Positions 1 through 12,050 of a stretch of DNA of 64,000 nt are shown here, piece after piece. The stretch's first letter is position 1, and the number at the start of each line of letters is the position of its first letter. Below the pieces are notes generated by a model. That model saw only the letters and a list, made by a program, of their open reading frames with translations. It searched no databases and was not told the origin of the DNA. A program made the translations under genes and the position numbers. The stretch comes from Tausonia pullulans (Eukaryota; Basidiomycota; Tremellomycetes; Cystofilobasidiales; Mrakiaceae): the NCBI GenBank assembly GCA_951802195.1, contig OX637621.1, forward strand, positions 868,001 to 932,000, in the 5' to 3' direction.

Positions 1-221
1 CGAACGAGCATCGGCGCTTCCGGCGCTTCCTCGCTCTATAGATTCGCCGACTTTACTCCACACGCCGAACCGGACATTTCGAGAGCTCGGTGATTTCGGA
101 GTGCGGCGGCAAGGACCGAGGGCAGAGAGCCGGAGGCGAAGAGAAGACAAAGTCACAGAAGCGAGGGGTGCCTTCCCTCCAAACTCCCATCTCGTCTTCC
201 CTCCCTCTCTCTAGACCCTTC

Positions 222-3200
222 ATGTCCGCCCCAATCCTCCTCACCCATGAGACACTTGACCCGGAGAAGCTCCTCAAGGAGCTCACCTTGGACGAAAAGA
301 TCACGCTCACTTCCGGGATCGACATGCGCGTAGTCTCCTTTTCGAGCCCCGCCCAAGCGAAATCGCTGACGTCGCCTCCATCCAACTTTTTCATGGATGG
401 CTTGCTCTTTTGAAGGTGGCACACCCGTGATATCGAACGCGTCGGACTCCCCTCCATTCGGACGAGCGATGGCCCAAACGGTGCGTCGCTCTCGATGATC
501 TGTCGTCGCATATGGCCGAAGCAAGGACCACGCCGGCTTCTTCGTTACCACTCGCCCCAGCCCTGACCTGACCTGCACGCTCCACCGATTCAGGCGTCCG
601 TGGAACCAAGTTCTTCGACGGTGTTCCTGCCTCGTGCTTTCCCTGTGGCTCAGGCCTCGGCGCGACGTTCAATGTCCCTCTCCTTGAGCAAGTTGGCGCT
701 GCCCTTGGAGACGAGGCGATCGCGAAAGGGGCGGCCGTCGTCCTCGGCCCCACATGCAACCTTCAGCGCAACCCTTTGAATGGACGAGGGTTTGAGAGCT
801 ACTCGGAGGATCCGTTGCTCTCGGGGAAGTGCGCGGCGGCGTTCGTAAAGGGGCTGCAGTCGAAGAAGTGAGTTGCTGTTGAGTTGTGTTCGCCTTCAGG
901 ACGACAGAGGGGCCTGATGCTGACTTGATTTCGCCCTCCCCAGCGTTGGAGCGACGATCAAGCACTTCGTCGCCAACGACAGCGAGACTCTCCGCAATTC
1001 AATGTCGTCTGAGGTGCCCGAGCGCGCACTCCGTGAGCTCTACCTCAGGCCCTTTGAGATCGCCGTCAGGGAGTCAAACCCTTGGAGCTTCATGACGAGG
1101 TGTGTTTTGTTCTGTTCCATCAGTTTGTGTCGTTAGCCAAGTACCGAGCATTCTCCCATTCTCTAGCTACAACCGTCTGAACGGCAAGCACTGTTCCGAG
1201 AGCAAGGATCTCATCGATGGGATCCTTAGGAAGGAGTGGGGATGGAACGGCATGGTTAGTCTCTTTCGGACACGCTAGTTCGATCTCGATCAGCTGACAC
1301 TGTGCTGTTCGATTGCTTTCTGCAGGTGATGTCCGATTGGTGGGGAGTCTACAGCACTCGGGAGGCCCTCGAGGCTGGACTTGACCGTTCGCACAACCTC
1401 ACCTATGTGCGAGAGCACGCTAAGCAAAACGACTGATCCTCTCTCTCAATCCCACGAGACTACAGTGGAAATGCCAGGCAAGTCGGTTCACCGTGGAACT
1501 CTCCTCGGGGCCTACATTCGATGTAAGTCACTTCATCATCGATCCAGTCTTCGGCACCTAACGCTGATGATGCTCTTCCCCCCTCTCTCTCTAGCCGAGA
1601 AGGTCTTCGAGAAACTCATTGATACCCGGGTCCTCGCAATCCTCAAGTTCATTAAACGCGTCCTCAAGGCGCCCATCTCGTACCCGGACAAGCCTGAGAA
1701 GGGAATCGACACCCCGGAGATGCGTGCCTTGCTCCGGCAGGCGGCTCGCGAGGCGATCGTTCTTCTCAAAAACGACCAGACGGTTCTACCGCTCGACAAG
1801 AGTGAGCGCGCGGTAGCAATGGGTTATCGTGCAATGTCGAGATCACAGGCCTGATCCGCACATAACCTCTCAGGCAAGCTCAAGAAGATTGCGGTCATCG
1901 GCCAGAACGCCGATAAGGCCCAGCTCTCCGGTGGTGAGTGACACAATCAACTGTAGGAGAGTACATCGCCAGTGCTGATGAACCCCACTCCGCAGGTGGA
2001 TCCGCCGCGCTCAGGCCCACCCGTGCTGTCAACCCACTTGACGGCATCAAGGAGGCTCTCGGGGATAGTGTCGAGATCGAATACACCGTTGGAGCTTACG
2101 GTCCGTCCTGCAAATCCTGTCCCCTCTTGCTCCTGTTTGCAGATCTCTGATGGAGCACACGTCGATTTTTCCTCTCAGCCCACAAGCTCCTACCCCTCAT
2201 CGGATCCTCCCTTAAGACCCCTTCTTCTGGCGGCAAGGAGAACGGCTTTGATCTCGCCTTCTACAAGCAGAACCCTTTCAAAGGCAAGCCGACCGATGAG
2301 CTCATCGACTCGGTTAAGCCCTTTGCGATCCGTCAGCTGCAGGACTGTACGTCCGGCCCACCTCACGCATGAGTCCGCTCGTCTCCTCGATTGACGAGAA
2401 CCTGCCGCACCACACAGCCTACATCTTCCTCGCCAACGATCCGCTCCCGGGCCTCGGCGACCAAACTGAGAACTGGGTCTCGCTCTCCGGTGACTTCACC
2501 GCAGACCGGGACGCTGAATATGAGTTCTCCATTGCGACGGCCGGCAAGGCCAGGCTCTACGTTGACGGAAAGCTGCTCATCGACAACTGGGATGATCAAG
2601 TACCCGGAGAGTGAGCTCGCTTCGATCTCTCGGTTTGCCGTTGTGTAGTTCTAATGTCAATTTCTTGGATCGCAGCGTCTTCTTCGGCAGCGGAGTGAGT
2701 CTGAGCTCTAGCCAGTCATTCCTCTCATCCCGCTAACCGACTGTGGGGCCACGATCTTAGGCCCGCGAGGAGAAGGGTATCTGCAAATTAGCCAAAGGAT
2801 CCACTCACCGCATCGTCGTCCACCAGCACGGTGGTCTCCCGGACATCGATGTTGGCATGGGCAAGGGTACGCCTTTCCTTTTCAGTCCGCAGATCGCCAG
2901 AGCATCTGACCAGGGCTCTCTGCTTCCTTGTTGCCAGGCGCTTTCCGTGTTGGAATGGCCCGTGTCATCGATGAGGACGAGGAGATCGAAATGGCCTGTG
3001 AGTCAGCCAAGAGCGCGGACGCAGTCGTGCTCGTATGCGGTCTCAACCTTGGTGAGTTGTTTTCGTCCTTTGTGGTCTTCAATTTCGCGGTTATGTCACT
3101 GAGGCTTCGCCTAAAGAGTGGGAGACAGAGGGAATGGACCGGAAAGACATGAAGCTTCTTCCTGCTGTGGATAAGCTCGTCTCGGCCGTTCTCAAGGCCA

Positions 3201-4275
3201 ACCCGAAGACGATCATCGTCAACCAGAGCGGCACGCCCGTCGAGGTGCGTCTGTTATGCCCGGCCTGATGAACTTCTGGCTGATCTGAGGCCGTCTCGAT
3301 AGATGCCCTGGGTTAAGGAGGCCTCGACTCTCGTACACGCCTGGTTCGGCGGCAACGAGCTTGGTCCGTTCCATCGACCCCCTTTCGCTCGCAAACCACT
3401 ACCTCCTGACACTCATTCCCACTGCTTTCCCATCAGGAGGAGCTATCGCCGACGTTCTCTTTGGCGACTACAACCCGTCCGGCAAGCTCTCTCAGACCTT
3501 CCCTGTCAAGCTTCAGGACTCGCCCGGCTTCCTCGGCTTCCCGTGAGTGTCCGAAGCTGCTGCTGCCGTCCGGTCTACTGCGCCTATTGACAGAGTCTCC
3601 CGAACAGCGGAGAAAATGGCAAGCTTTTCTATAACGACTATATCTTTGCCGGCTACCGCGGCTTTGACGAGTTCGAGTGAGTGATCCAAGAGCACTCAAT
3701 AATCCGAGTTGCGTCCGGGCCTGACCGCCCGCGTTGCATCTCCAGGCGAGTCCCTCTCTTCCCCTTCGGCCACGGTCTCTCCTACACCACCTTCTCGCTT
3801 TCCTCTCTCTCCGTTCCTTCGGACGCCATCGATCTCCCCTCCAAGACGAACTTCTCCGTCACGCTCAAGAACACAGGCACTAAGTCCGGCGCCCAAGTCG
3901 TCCAGGCCTACATTACCCCTCCCGCCGGGGGTTCGAGGCTAACCCGGCCCAAGAAAGAGCTCAAGGCGTTCGCCAAGGTTTATCTTGAGGCTGGGGAGGA
4001 GAAGACTGTCGAGCTTTCGGTCGAGAAGGATGCGTTTGGTTACTGGGACGACCGCGCAGGTAACTGGGTTGCGTGAGTACTAGCCTGCTGACACAAGGGG
4101 GTTTCTCTCCCTTGGAAAATTTACGGCCGACTGACTTTGTATTCGTCTTTTCTCACTTCGGAATCACAGCGAGAAGGCCGAGTATGGGGTTGTGGTCACG
4201 CTTGGAGATGGCACGGGCAAGGATCTTAAGGGACGCCTCACGCTCGCCGAAGAGTTTACTTGGGTCGGACTCTGA
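222..4275 (+). CDS. Glycoside hydrolase family 3 beta-glucosidase with PA14 domain
   Basis: Hydrolyses terminal beta-D-glucosyl residues. The spliced protein is about 840 residues with at least a dozen short introns. Domain order: GH3 N-terminal barrel (peptides [10 protein letters not shown] and SYNRLNG), nucleophile loop [10 protein letters not shown] near 1325-1355 whose Asp is the expected GH3 nucleophile, GH3 C-terminal sandwich ([19 protein letters not shown]), PA14 insert starting near 2419 ([32 protein letters not shown]), second half of the sandwich ([18 protein letters not shown]), and a fibronectin type III-like end ([13 protein letters not shown]). This order is that of fungal PA14-containing GH3 enzymes. 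No N-terminal hydrophobic signal is visible, so it may be intracellular. The start is the first ATG before the conserved [14 protein letters not shown]. The first intron fits only a GC-AG pair if the frame is to hold. Family call is firm; substrate is not. Confidence 0.93.
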
Positions 4276-4969
4276 AAAGTGGACTGGCGTGTCATATTCC
4301 TCATATTTTTGGTTAATGTTCATGTTTTGTTGTCGAGCGTGGACCTTTGAAGGAAAGAAAAGCCAGAGATGTCGAGTTGTCCATCCCCCTCTTTGGGGTG
4401 TGAGGTCCGTCCGCTACTGGCGGCTCGCGTCTTCTTGGAACCGGCCCTCGCGAAACTCGGTCGCGCCTCGGAAGGGCTTTCTCGCTTCGCGCGGCCGGCC
4501 ATTTTTCTCCCCTCGCACGCACATCTTCCTCGTGAGGCTCCCCCTTGCTCGTTCTTGGACGCGCCTCTTCTTGCACCATGCATATCATGCTGACAGACTT
4601 GTACGCCTTTCTCAGGTAGGAGTCAGTATCCCCTTCCATCATTCTTTCGCTGCGGTCGGTCGCTTGGTCGGTTGGCACTATGTGGCTCCAAGGCCAGCAG
4701 CGCTCAGGAGGCAATGGCATTGCCGAGCGTATGAGCTTGGCCAGCCACCTGGCGTGAAAGGCTCGTCGACTTGAGATGTTCGCCAGCTCAAAGTAGAAGG
4801 CGCATGCTGCAGGAGCTGGAGGAAGAGCAGAAGAACGCCCTTCGCTGGACCTCGACCGACCGCGACAAAGCTGTCGTCCGACCAACGATCCTTCGAGCTC
4901 TTCTCTAACCTTTCGCCTTTCTCCCCCCAACCCACAGCCAAGACCCCCCTTTCTCTTTCATCCTCAAAA
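4276..4969. other. Intergenic stretch, 3' end of GH3 gene to RPS16 leader
   Basis: No recognisable gene. The last 60 bases before 4970 are strongly pyrimidine-rich on the + strand, as expected of a ribosomal-protein gene leader and promoter. The rest is presumably the GH3 3' UTR plus RPS16 promoter. Confidence 0.6.
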
Positions 4970-5778
4970 ATGTCCGTCGCCGTCCAGACTTTCGGTAAGA
5001 AGAAGGTAAGCATTCACGCCAGGGGCCAGCTAGCTCAATTCGTCCGAGCGCGTCGCACCATGCTCGCGTCGCCCTTCCTCCTGCCTCAATGGCTTACTTA
5101 TCCTTCCCCTTCTCTGTTTAGACCGCCACTGCCGTCGCCCACGCCACCCCTGGCCGTGGCCTCATCCGCCTTAACGGACAGCCGATCTCGCTCGCCGAGC
5201 CCGCTCTCCTCCGTTACAAGTACTACGAGCCCATCCTCGTCGTCGGTGCCGACAAGCTCGCCAACATGGACATCCGCCTCAAGGTCAAGGGTGGAGGACA
5301 GGTCTCCCAGGTCTACGCCGTCCGCCAGGCTATCGGCAAGGCCATCGTCGCCTTCTACGCCAAGAACGTCGACGCCGCCTCGGCCCTCGACCTCAAGAAG
5401 ACCCTCGTCGCCTACGACCGGACTCTCCTCATTGCCGACCCCCGTCGCATGGAGCCCAAGAGTGCGTTTTGCGTTTCTCTGCTGTCCAGTCTCTCTCCCC
5501 CTGTGATCCACCTCTTTGAGGTCGCTTTTCTAGGCGCGGATCGGTTGACTGACTCACACCCCATGTTGCATGTGCTTCCTCCCTGTGTTCTCGTTCTTGT
5601 CTCCGTCGTGTCAATTGTCTCTGCCTTTCCTCCTGCTTCTCTGGTCGCCAATCTCAGAGTTCGGTGGACCCGGAGCCCGCGCTCGTGTCCAGAAGTCGTA
5701 CCGTGCGTTGTCCTCTTCCTTCTTGCTCTCCTCATGGGAGCTTCCTGCTCAATCACCCCTCTCACTCCTTCAGGTTAA
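4970..5778 (+). CDS. RPS16: 40S ribosomal protein S16 (uS9)
   Basis: Small-subunit protein uS9, whose C-terminal tail reaches the decoding site. Four exons are clear: 4970-5005, 5122-5461, 5658-5702 and 5774-5778. The protein starts MSVAVQTFGKKK and continues TATAVAHATPGRGLIRLNG, then KVKGGGQVSQVYAVRQAIGK and ends KFGGPGARARVQKSYR. The Arg codon of the terminal KSYR is split by the last intron, so the final exon holds only the last two bases of that codon and the stop. The length (about 142 residues) and the SYR terminus are those of eukaryotic uS9. A pyrimidine-rich leader precedes the ATG. It is convergent with the DCAF4-like gene, about 200 bases away. Confidence 0.97.
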
Positions 5779-5983
5779 GCACAACTGTTCTCTTTTGGTC
5801 TTTGCCGGCCGGGAGGTTCCTTTATGCTTTATGGTCACGTTTTTCGAGGAAGTTCTTGAGTGCGTTCGTTGAAAGATGAAAAGAGAGCAGCCAAGATGAG
5901 TCGTCTACGCGAGAACGTGGGCGCCGACCGGTGTCTTTCCTTGCGAATGAACTCGACAGCCAGATATGCTATGCATGCATCCA

Positions 5984-7854
5984 TCATCCAAACACCTCCC
6001 ACCGATCCCCGTCGATCACGCCCACCCTCGCGCCATCTTCCCCCAACCCAACAATCCCCCTCACAGTGCTACTCCACGCCCCCTTGCCCCACAAAGGCGG
6101 CTCCTCCTTGCCGCCAGCGAGCAGCCGACCATCGCGGGTGTCCCAGCAGCGGACAATGCGGTCCTGGCCCGCTGCGAGGAGAGCGCGGGATTGGGAGTGG
6201 TAATGGAGCGCGAGGCCGGTGGAGTACGTGTTGACGTGGCCAGGGAGGGAGAGGGATGGGAGAGTTCGAGTGGGAGGTGGTGCTGGTGTTGGCGAGGGAG
6301 GGGCAGGAGGCTGTCGAAGGTGGTGGGGGGAGGCGGAGGCTGCGTGTAGTCGTTGTTGTTGCTTGTAGCGATGAGAGGATGAGGAACGAAAGGTGTTGGG
6401 AGGAGCTAGTGGCGAGGGCGTCGAGGGCGGTAATGCCGGAGAGGATGAGATGGATAGGTGTCGAAGGTCGTAGATGTCGAGCTTAGGGAGATTCAGTGAG
6501 TAATGTCAGCGTCTCTTGAGTCCCAGAACGTGAGAGCAGAACCGCCGCCCACCTGGCCGTTCATCCCCGCTGCGCAGATGGTCCGTCCTCCCGTGTCCAA
6601 CATCCCGACAACCGGCGTTCCCGTGCGAATGAGGACGCCAACCCCACCACCACCGCCTTTGTTGCCGCCGCCGCCGTTGTGGGCATGCATGGCGCGCGCA
6701 TCGAAGAGCCGGACTTCGCCTGCACGGGTTCCGGCAAGAAACACGGACGGCTGGTCCTCGAGCGAACACAGGGAGAGGACGGAGGAAGCGGATGTTGGAT
6801 GAGAGGAAAGCGAGGGTGCGTGGACGGGCGAAGGCGTGTAGAGCAGGTGGGCGTCGCAGCCTGGACAGAAGTAGTCAGAGTCAGAGGAGGCCATGGGAGG
6901 GGTAGCAGAGACCGCTAACCGAGTACGACACCGCCAGTCGGGAGGAGGAGTGAAGACCAGACGTCCGTGGCCTTCTTGGGCTGGATGATGACCATTGGAG
7001 AGGACGCAAAGTCTGCGGGCGAGAAGAGGAGTTTTGGTGAAGGTCCGAACGAAGTGGCGATAAAATTGTCTTTGTGGACCGAGATGGATGTTATCTTTTC
7101 CAACGACTGAGAATCAGTGAAACAATCTTGAGGGCAACAGCCTGCGTTGCTTACAGGGCTGTTCATCAGGCACATTTCGACCGTCCACCCTCGACTAGAC
7201 GAGGGATCTTCGTCTGCAGCCAGCGAGTAAATCCAGCCCGACGAATCGCCTGCGATAATGTTTTCCCCAGAAGCCTGAAGGGATTGATCGCTAGTAAGCC
7301 AGGTTCTTCCATAGAAGAACCAATGAGAAAGGGAGACTAACAGCGAGCGACGTCACAAATGCGTTCGGGATGTGCAGCGGGAGGTAGGTTGCTGACGATG
7401 CGCGGGACGAGAGCAGCCGGGCAAGCGCAAGATCGCTGGCAGGGCAAAGTCAAAGTCAACACTCCTTTTATCTTCCAAGAATATAGCCTACCAAAACTCA
7501 CGTTCGCGCCTTCACGCGGTCTCCGACGCGTCCTGTTGAGCGGCGGAGCGCCTCAAGCCGGTCGTGGCCGGCCAAGACGCGTGGCTGCTCGCGCTCTTTG
7601 CCCTTCCCAGAGGCAGGCGGAGTGCTTATCCGAGAGCGCTTCTGGGGTCTATGTGAAGTTAACCGAGATTTCGAGATAGCGGCAGAGGACGTGGTAGCGT
7701 TGGAAGAGCCGGCCAGGGGAAGACTGGACGTCGGAAAGTACTTCTTTCGGACGGGGTCATAGGTGAGGCCGGCTGAAGGGTAGTCTAAAATCAGACGATG
7801 TAGCTGGTCCAGATCAAATGCTTCCCACAAACGAAGACTCAGAGGAAGAGACAT
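5984..7854 (-). CDS. DCAF4-like WD40-repeat protein
   Basis: Probable substrate receptor for a CUL4-DDB1 ubiquitin ligase, by family inference. The start at 7854 gives MSLPLSLRLWEAFDLDQLHR followed by GLTYDPVRKKYFPTSS, which resembles the PGxYYDPxxxRYFP signature near the N-terminus of DCAF4. Next comes a basic, Pro/Ser-rich linker, then WD40-type segments: TSISVHKDNFIATSF, SVFLAGTRAGEVRLFDAR, LDIYDLRHLS and LLAAGQDRIVRCWDTRDG. The last one has the classic WD ending. The protein stops shortly after, at 5984. Several introns split the repeats and exact joints were not all fixed. It shares a short divergent promoter with the GMC gene. It could instead be an unrelated WD40 protein with a chance YDPxxxxYFP match. 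Confidence 0.68.
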
Positions 7855-7988
7855 GATGGTGATGAGAGGCAAGAAGGCGAGCCAAGGGAAGACCTTGTAC
7901 GGACGCGTCCGCCCGGACCTCCCTTCCCCTCCACGGCCCAAGCCGAAGGCGAGGACACAGTTCCCTTCTTCCCAACCATCACGCCTCC
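7855..7988. promoter_or_regulatory. Short divergent promoter between DCAF4-like and GMC genes
   Basis: Only 134 bases separate the two start codons, which point away from each other, so both promoters must lie here or overlap the genes. No specific element was recognised. Confidence 0.5.
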
Positions 7989-10736
7989 ATGCCTTCGCTC
8001 CCCATTCAACCCTTGGCCGAGCTCGGAGGCAACTACGCATCTGACGGGGCGCCCGAGTATGAGTACATCATAGTGCGTGGTCGCCCTTCGTTCACCCGGA
8101 CAACTCTCGCGTCTCTCCAGGAACGATCAGCTCCAGCTATAGCCCCATCCAAATCCTATGTTGACGAGGCTTCTGCCCCACCCCTCCATTGTATCGTCAG
8201 GTCGGCGGAGGGACGGCCGGCTGCGTGCTCGCCTCGCGGCTCTCGCTCCTCCCCGGCGAACCGCGAGTCTTGTTGCTCGAGCGCGGGGCGGGTGTACATC
8301 AGACGTGGATATCGAACGTCCCTCTCCTGTCGACGGCCTTCCAGATGGATAGCGGTACGTCTTACTCGCACAAAACTTATTAATTCTGATGTGTCCACGT
8401 CAGGTAAGGCGTACATTATCCCAACGACGCCGCAGGAGGGTCTGAAGGACAAGATCTGCGACTTGGTGGGAGGTAAGATCCTTGGAGGCACCAGGTGAGT
8501 TCAGTAAAGGCCACTCGACATTCATGACTGGCGCCTAATTTGCCCGGCAGTCGTATGAACTCGTCGCTGTACACCAGAGGCTTACCCGCCGAGTTCAATC
8601 GCTGGGCCAAGGAGTACAACCTTCCCAGCTGGTCGTACGACGCCCTCCTCCCACACTTCATCGCCTCTCAATCTCACTCGACATTCCCATCGCCCTTGCC
8701 CGACGAGCTGCTCTCCACTCAAGCCCCGCCCTCGGCGAACGACGCGATATCGCGCGGCTCTTCTGGTCCATGGCAGACGTCGACGCCCGTCAATTTGAAT
8801 CACCCTCCTGTGGTGCCCTTTGTGGACTCGGCGATGTCGTTGGGAATCCCCCTTGTCGGAAGCCTCAATGACCCGGGTGTAAGTGCCAGCGCTGTAGCAC
8901 TCCATGAACTTACGGGAGAACAGGGTCGGCGAGGAAGTGCGGCCGAGTTCCTCTGGGGCGACAAGGGGGGCTTCGGGAGTGGACTGAGTATTGGGATGGG
9001 CGCAGTCGTTGAGCGGCTTGAGATCGACGCTGAGGGTACATGCACGGGAGTCTGGTTCGGCGATGAAGAGGGTCAAGGTTAGTTGAGGCGTTCATGTATC
9101 TGGCTTGATGTGTTCACTAATCGGAAGTTCGGCATGCGCCTCCAGAATCATACTTCGCTGGTTCCACCATGGAGGTTATCCTCTCTGCAGGCACGCTCTT
9201 CTCGCCCCAGATTCTCCTTCTGTCTGGTATAGGCCCTCGCGATGAGCTGGAAAAACACAAGATCGACGTCAAGATAGACCTCCCCGACGTCGGCAAGAAT
9301 CTAACGGACCATGTCGGTGTCTACGTGCCCTATTCCGTCCCGTGAGCGCCGTCGCTCGTCTCCGGACATCAGGACCCACGTCTGACACGCTTTTTCCAGC
9401 TACGATCACTCGCTTGACCGCATCGAGACATCCCCTCTGTTCGCCTTGCGGGCGATTGCCTCCTTCCTCTACTCTCGCAGCGGCGCCTTCACCTTGTACG
9501 CAGCTCACACCTGGCTTTATCTATACTTGAATCTGACAAGCTTTTCTTTCGTCTTCTTCGCAGTCAAGGGTCCCAAGGCTGTATCATGACCTCATCCTCT
9601 CATGTACCGGAACTCCTCGCATCTGATTCGCCCTACTCCAAGGAGAACCCGCTCGTGACGAATCCGCTCGATCCTGCGGAGATTCCAGACATTGAGATCC
9701 TCCCGCTTCCTATGCGGTACCATTGCAGTCTAGACGTGAGTCGGCTCTGTGACGTTGAGGGAGTCCAAACTGTGGCTGATTAGTTGAACATCGACCAGGA
9801 CGGCTCGCCGACTGGCAAGACGCAGGACCTTCGAGGTGGCCAGTACGACAAGTCGAAGGGTTATTTTACCGTGAGAATAGTTCTTCGACGACGCTTAGAT
9901 TCTCTCCTCCCTCTCTAACAGTGACCGTGCCTTCCTCTCCAGCCGATCAGCGTTCTCGTCTCGCCCAAGTCAACAGGCGAGGTCACCCTCGCCTCGACTT
10001 CTCCACGCGAACTTCCCATCTGCAACCCACGTTTTCGTGCGAACCTCCTTTTTCCTTTATTACGATCAGCTAACCCAGCTGACATCGCTTGCTCACGGGC
10101 GTGGGGGGGCGAAAGTCACCCACCCTGACGACCTCCGAGCGCTCGTCCAAGGCCTCCGTCTCACGAAGCGGCTTCTAGCCAGGATGCGCGCGTCGGGCTA
10201 CCCTGTTGTCCCTCATGGCAAATTCTACCCCTTCAACGACGGAAATGCCGACGATGAGAAGAAGTCAGCGGCAGGCGAAGCCGAAGAGGAGCCGGATGTG
10301 GTCCTCGCGGACTACGTACGAACTTGGGGTGCACCGTGCTGTGAGTTGTCCCACCGCTTCTGTCTCTTTCATTCTTCCCCTTTAACCACTTCTCCTGCTA
10401 TTCATCTTCTTATACTCGCCGCCCCCAGATCACATGAGCTCGACGTGTGCAATTCGAGGAGAAGGCGTCCCTGGCGGAGTCTGTGACGAAGCGTTCCGCG
10501 TCCAAAAGACGCGCGGCCTTCGCGTTGCCGACGCGAGCGTCTTTCCGGGCGTACTGGCTGCTCACACACAGGCTGCAGTGAGTGGAATGGTGATGGTCTG
10601 GAAAAAAAAAAGAGAAGGATTAATTGACAGACCAGATGCACGCCGCGGTCAGGTCGTCATGGTCGCGGAAAAGTGCTCGGCGCTGCTGGCGGCGGAATGG
10701 AGTGATGGAAAGAGGCAGAGGAGGGATCAGCAGTAA
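7989..10736 (+). CDS. GMC-family FAD-dependent oxidoreductase
   Basis: Glucose-methanol-choline oxidoreductase, oxidising an alcohol with FAD. After [14 protein letters not shown] the protein reads [20 protein letters not shown], the FAD-binding Rossmann motif, with the Val-Gly junction created by splicing. Later motifs are [12 protein letters not shown], the GMC signature-2 region [20 protein letters not shown] followed by SGIGPRDEL, and [11 protein letters not shown]. The C-terminal part has the active-site HMSSTCAIR and [20 protein letters not shown], so both catalytic-region histidines are present. The final intron (GTGAGT near 10579) leads to [16 protein letters not shown], ending at 10736. 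About 620 residues. It lacks an obvious secretion signal, and nothing in the context fixes the substrate: aryl-alcohol, choline-like or long-chain alcohol oxidase are all open. Confidence 0.92.
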
Positions 10737-12050
10737 ATTGACCAAGTCCGACCTTGGCGGTGGGCGCCATCAAACCGGTTTCATTGATATTGATTGTATG
10801 AGGACAGGACTATCCTGAATAGAGGATAGGAATACCTCGAGCGCTGCGCGCGTGACATGAGATATTTGACCGGCGTCTGAGCGCACCTTCTATCTCGACC
10901 ACAGACAGGCGCGAGCGATCGGTCTGCGACCAACCACCCACCCACCCAACTCTTGATATTATCGTCGTCGCCACGCCGGAGAGACAGGGAAAATGTGACA
11001 AAGCTAGAGCTACGCGGCACCAGTCGTTCTGTTGAAGTGGCGAAGAATAAGGGCGACATGGACCTCTGCTCGCCTCAATCAAATGGCCGGTCCGCCAGCA
11101 GCGTCTTCCGGTCTCCCTGCCGCGCTTGTCGACCGTGGTCGGCGTTTCGCTTGCTACTACTGTGGGAGGGGTTGACCGCGCGCGCCTGGTGCTCTCTCTC
11201 GCTCACTGCTCTCAACATTTTAGAGCGTCCAAGTTCGCGGAGGTCTCGTCTCCGGTTCGCCCCGATGGGCGAGTTAGAGTTGGTATCAAACCGGCTCAAA
11301 TGGGCGAAAGCGAGGCTTTATTCTTCCCCCCCACACCAGTAAACATCGCGGAGTTGAGCGCGGAAATGTCAACAAGCGCCATTAAAGTGTCTGCTTTCCA
11401 TTGGGGCCGTCACCTGGGTGTGGTGGCGAGGCGAGGGAGAGACTTGTTCCTTGACCTGAAGCTTACGTGGTCTCGAGTCAAGTTTGTTTGCGGCAGATTA
11501 GGGTCTCCTTGCTTGCTCTTTTCTTACATCGTTCGGCGGAGAAAGGAAAGCGCACAACGACCTCAGAATTGACGGCGGCGCCCCGGGCCGTGGGAGCGAG
11601 ATGAGGAGCCAGCGAGTGGACACACGGGGGGGAGGGGAAGGGTGGACGCGTGGTGATGGCCTGCCCCGCCAAGGGTGTGCAAAGAGAGCACAAGGCTGGA
11701 AGAGTCCGAGAATCCTCAGCCCGACACCCACCTCTGACACTAGTCTATCGATAGAGACTGAGCAGCGAGAGCGAGAATACGTCGCCAACTCCAGCTAGTC
11801 CGCATTACCTCACCCCGCCGCCCCCGAAACCGACCGCCGGCCTCTCCCTACCACTTGAGAAAGACCTCAAACCTCCCCCACCCCCCCGCCCTTCTCCCCC
11901 CTCCCGACTCCGTCTTCTGTCCGCTCTTCCGTCCCGTCTATTGGCTACGCTCCCCTCTTGGGCCAGACGCCAGCAGTAGCACAACCGCTTCTCGCTCCCG
12001 CCGGCGGAGGCGTAACTCGCGCGCGCCAGCCGTAGCAGCAGCGGCCGCCG
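10737..12050. other. Intergenic stretch upstream of the GPCR gene
   Basis: No coding signal recognised. It presumably holds the 3' UTR of the GMC gene and a long promoter and leader for the receptor gene. The part just before 12050 is C/T-rich on the + strand (around 11870-11960). Confidence 0.5.

Noticed and set aside
10953-11572. Overlapping open frames upstream of the GPCR
   Set aside because: No conserved peptides, no coherent splice structure and composition unlike the neighbouring genes.
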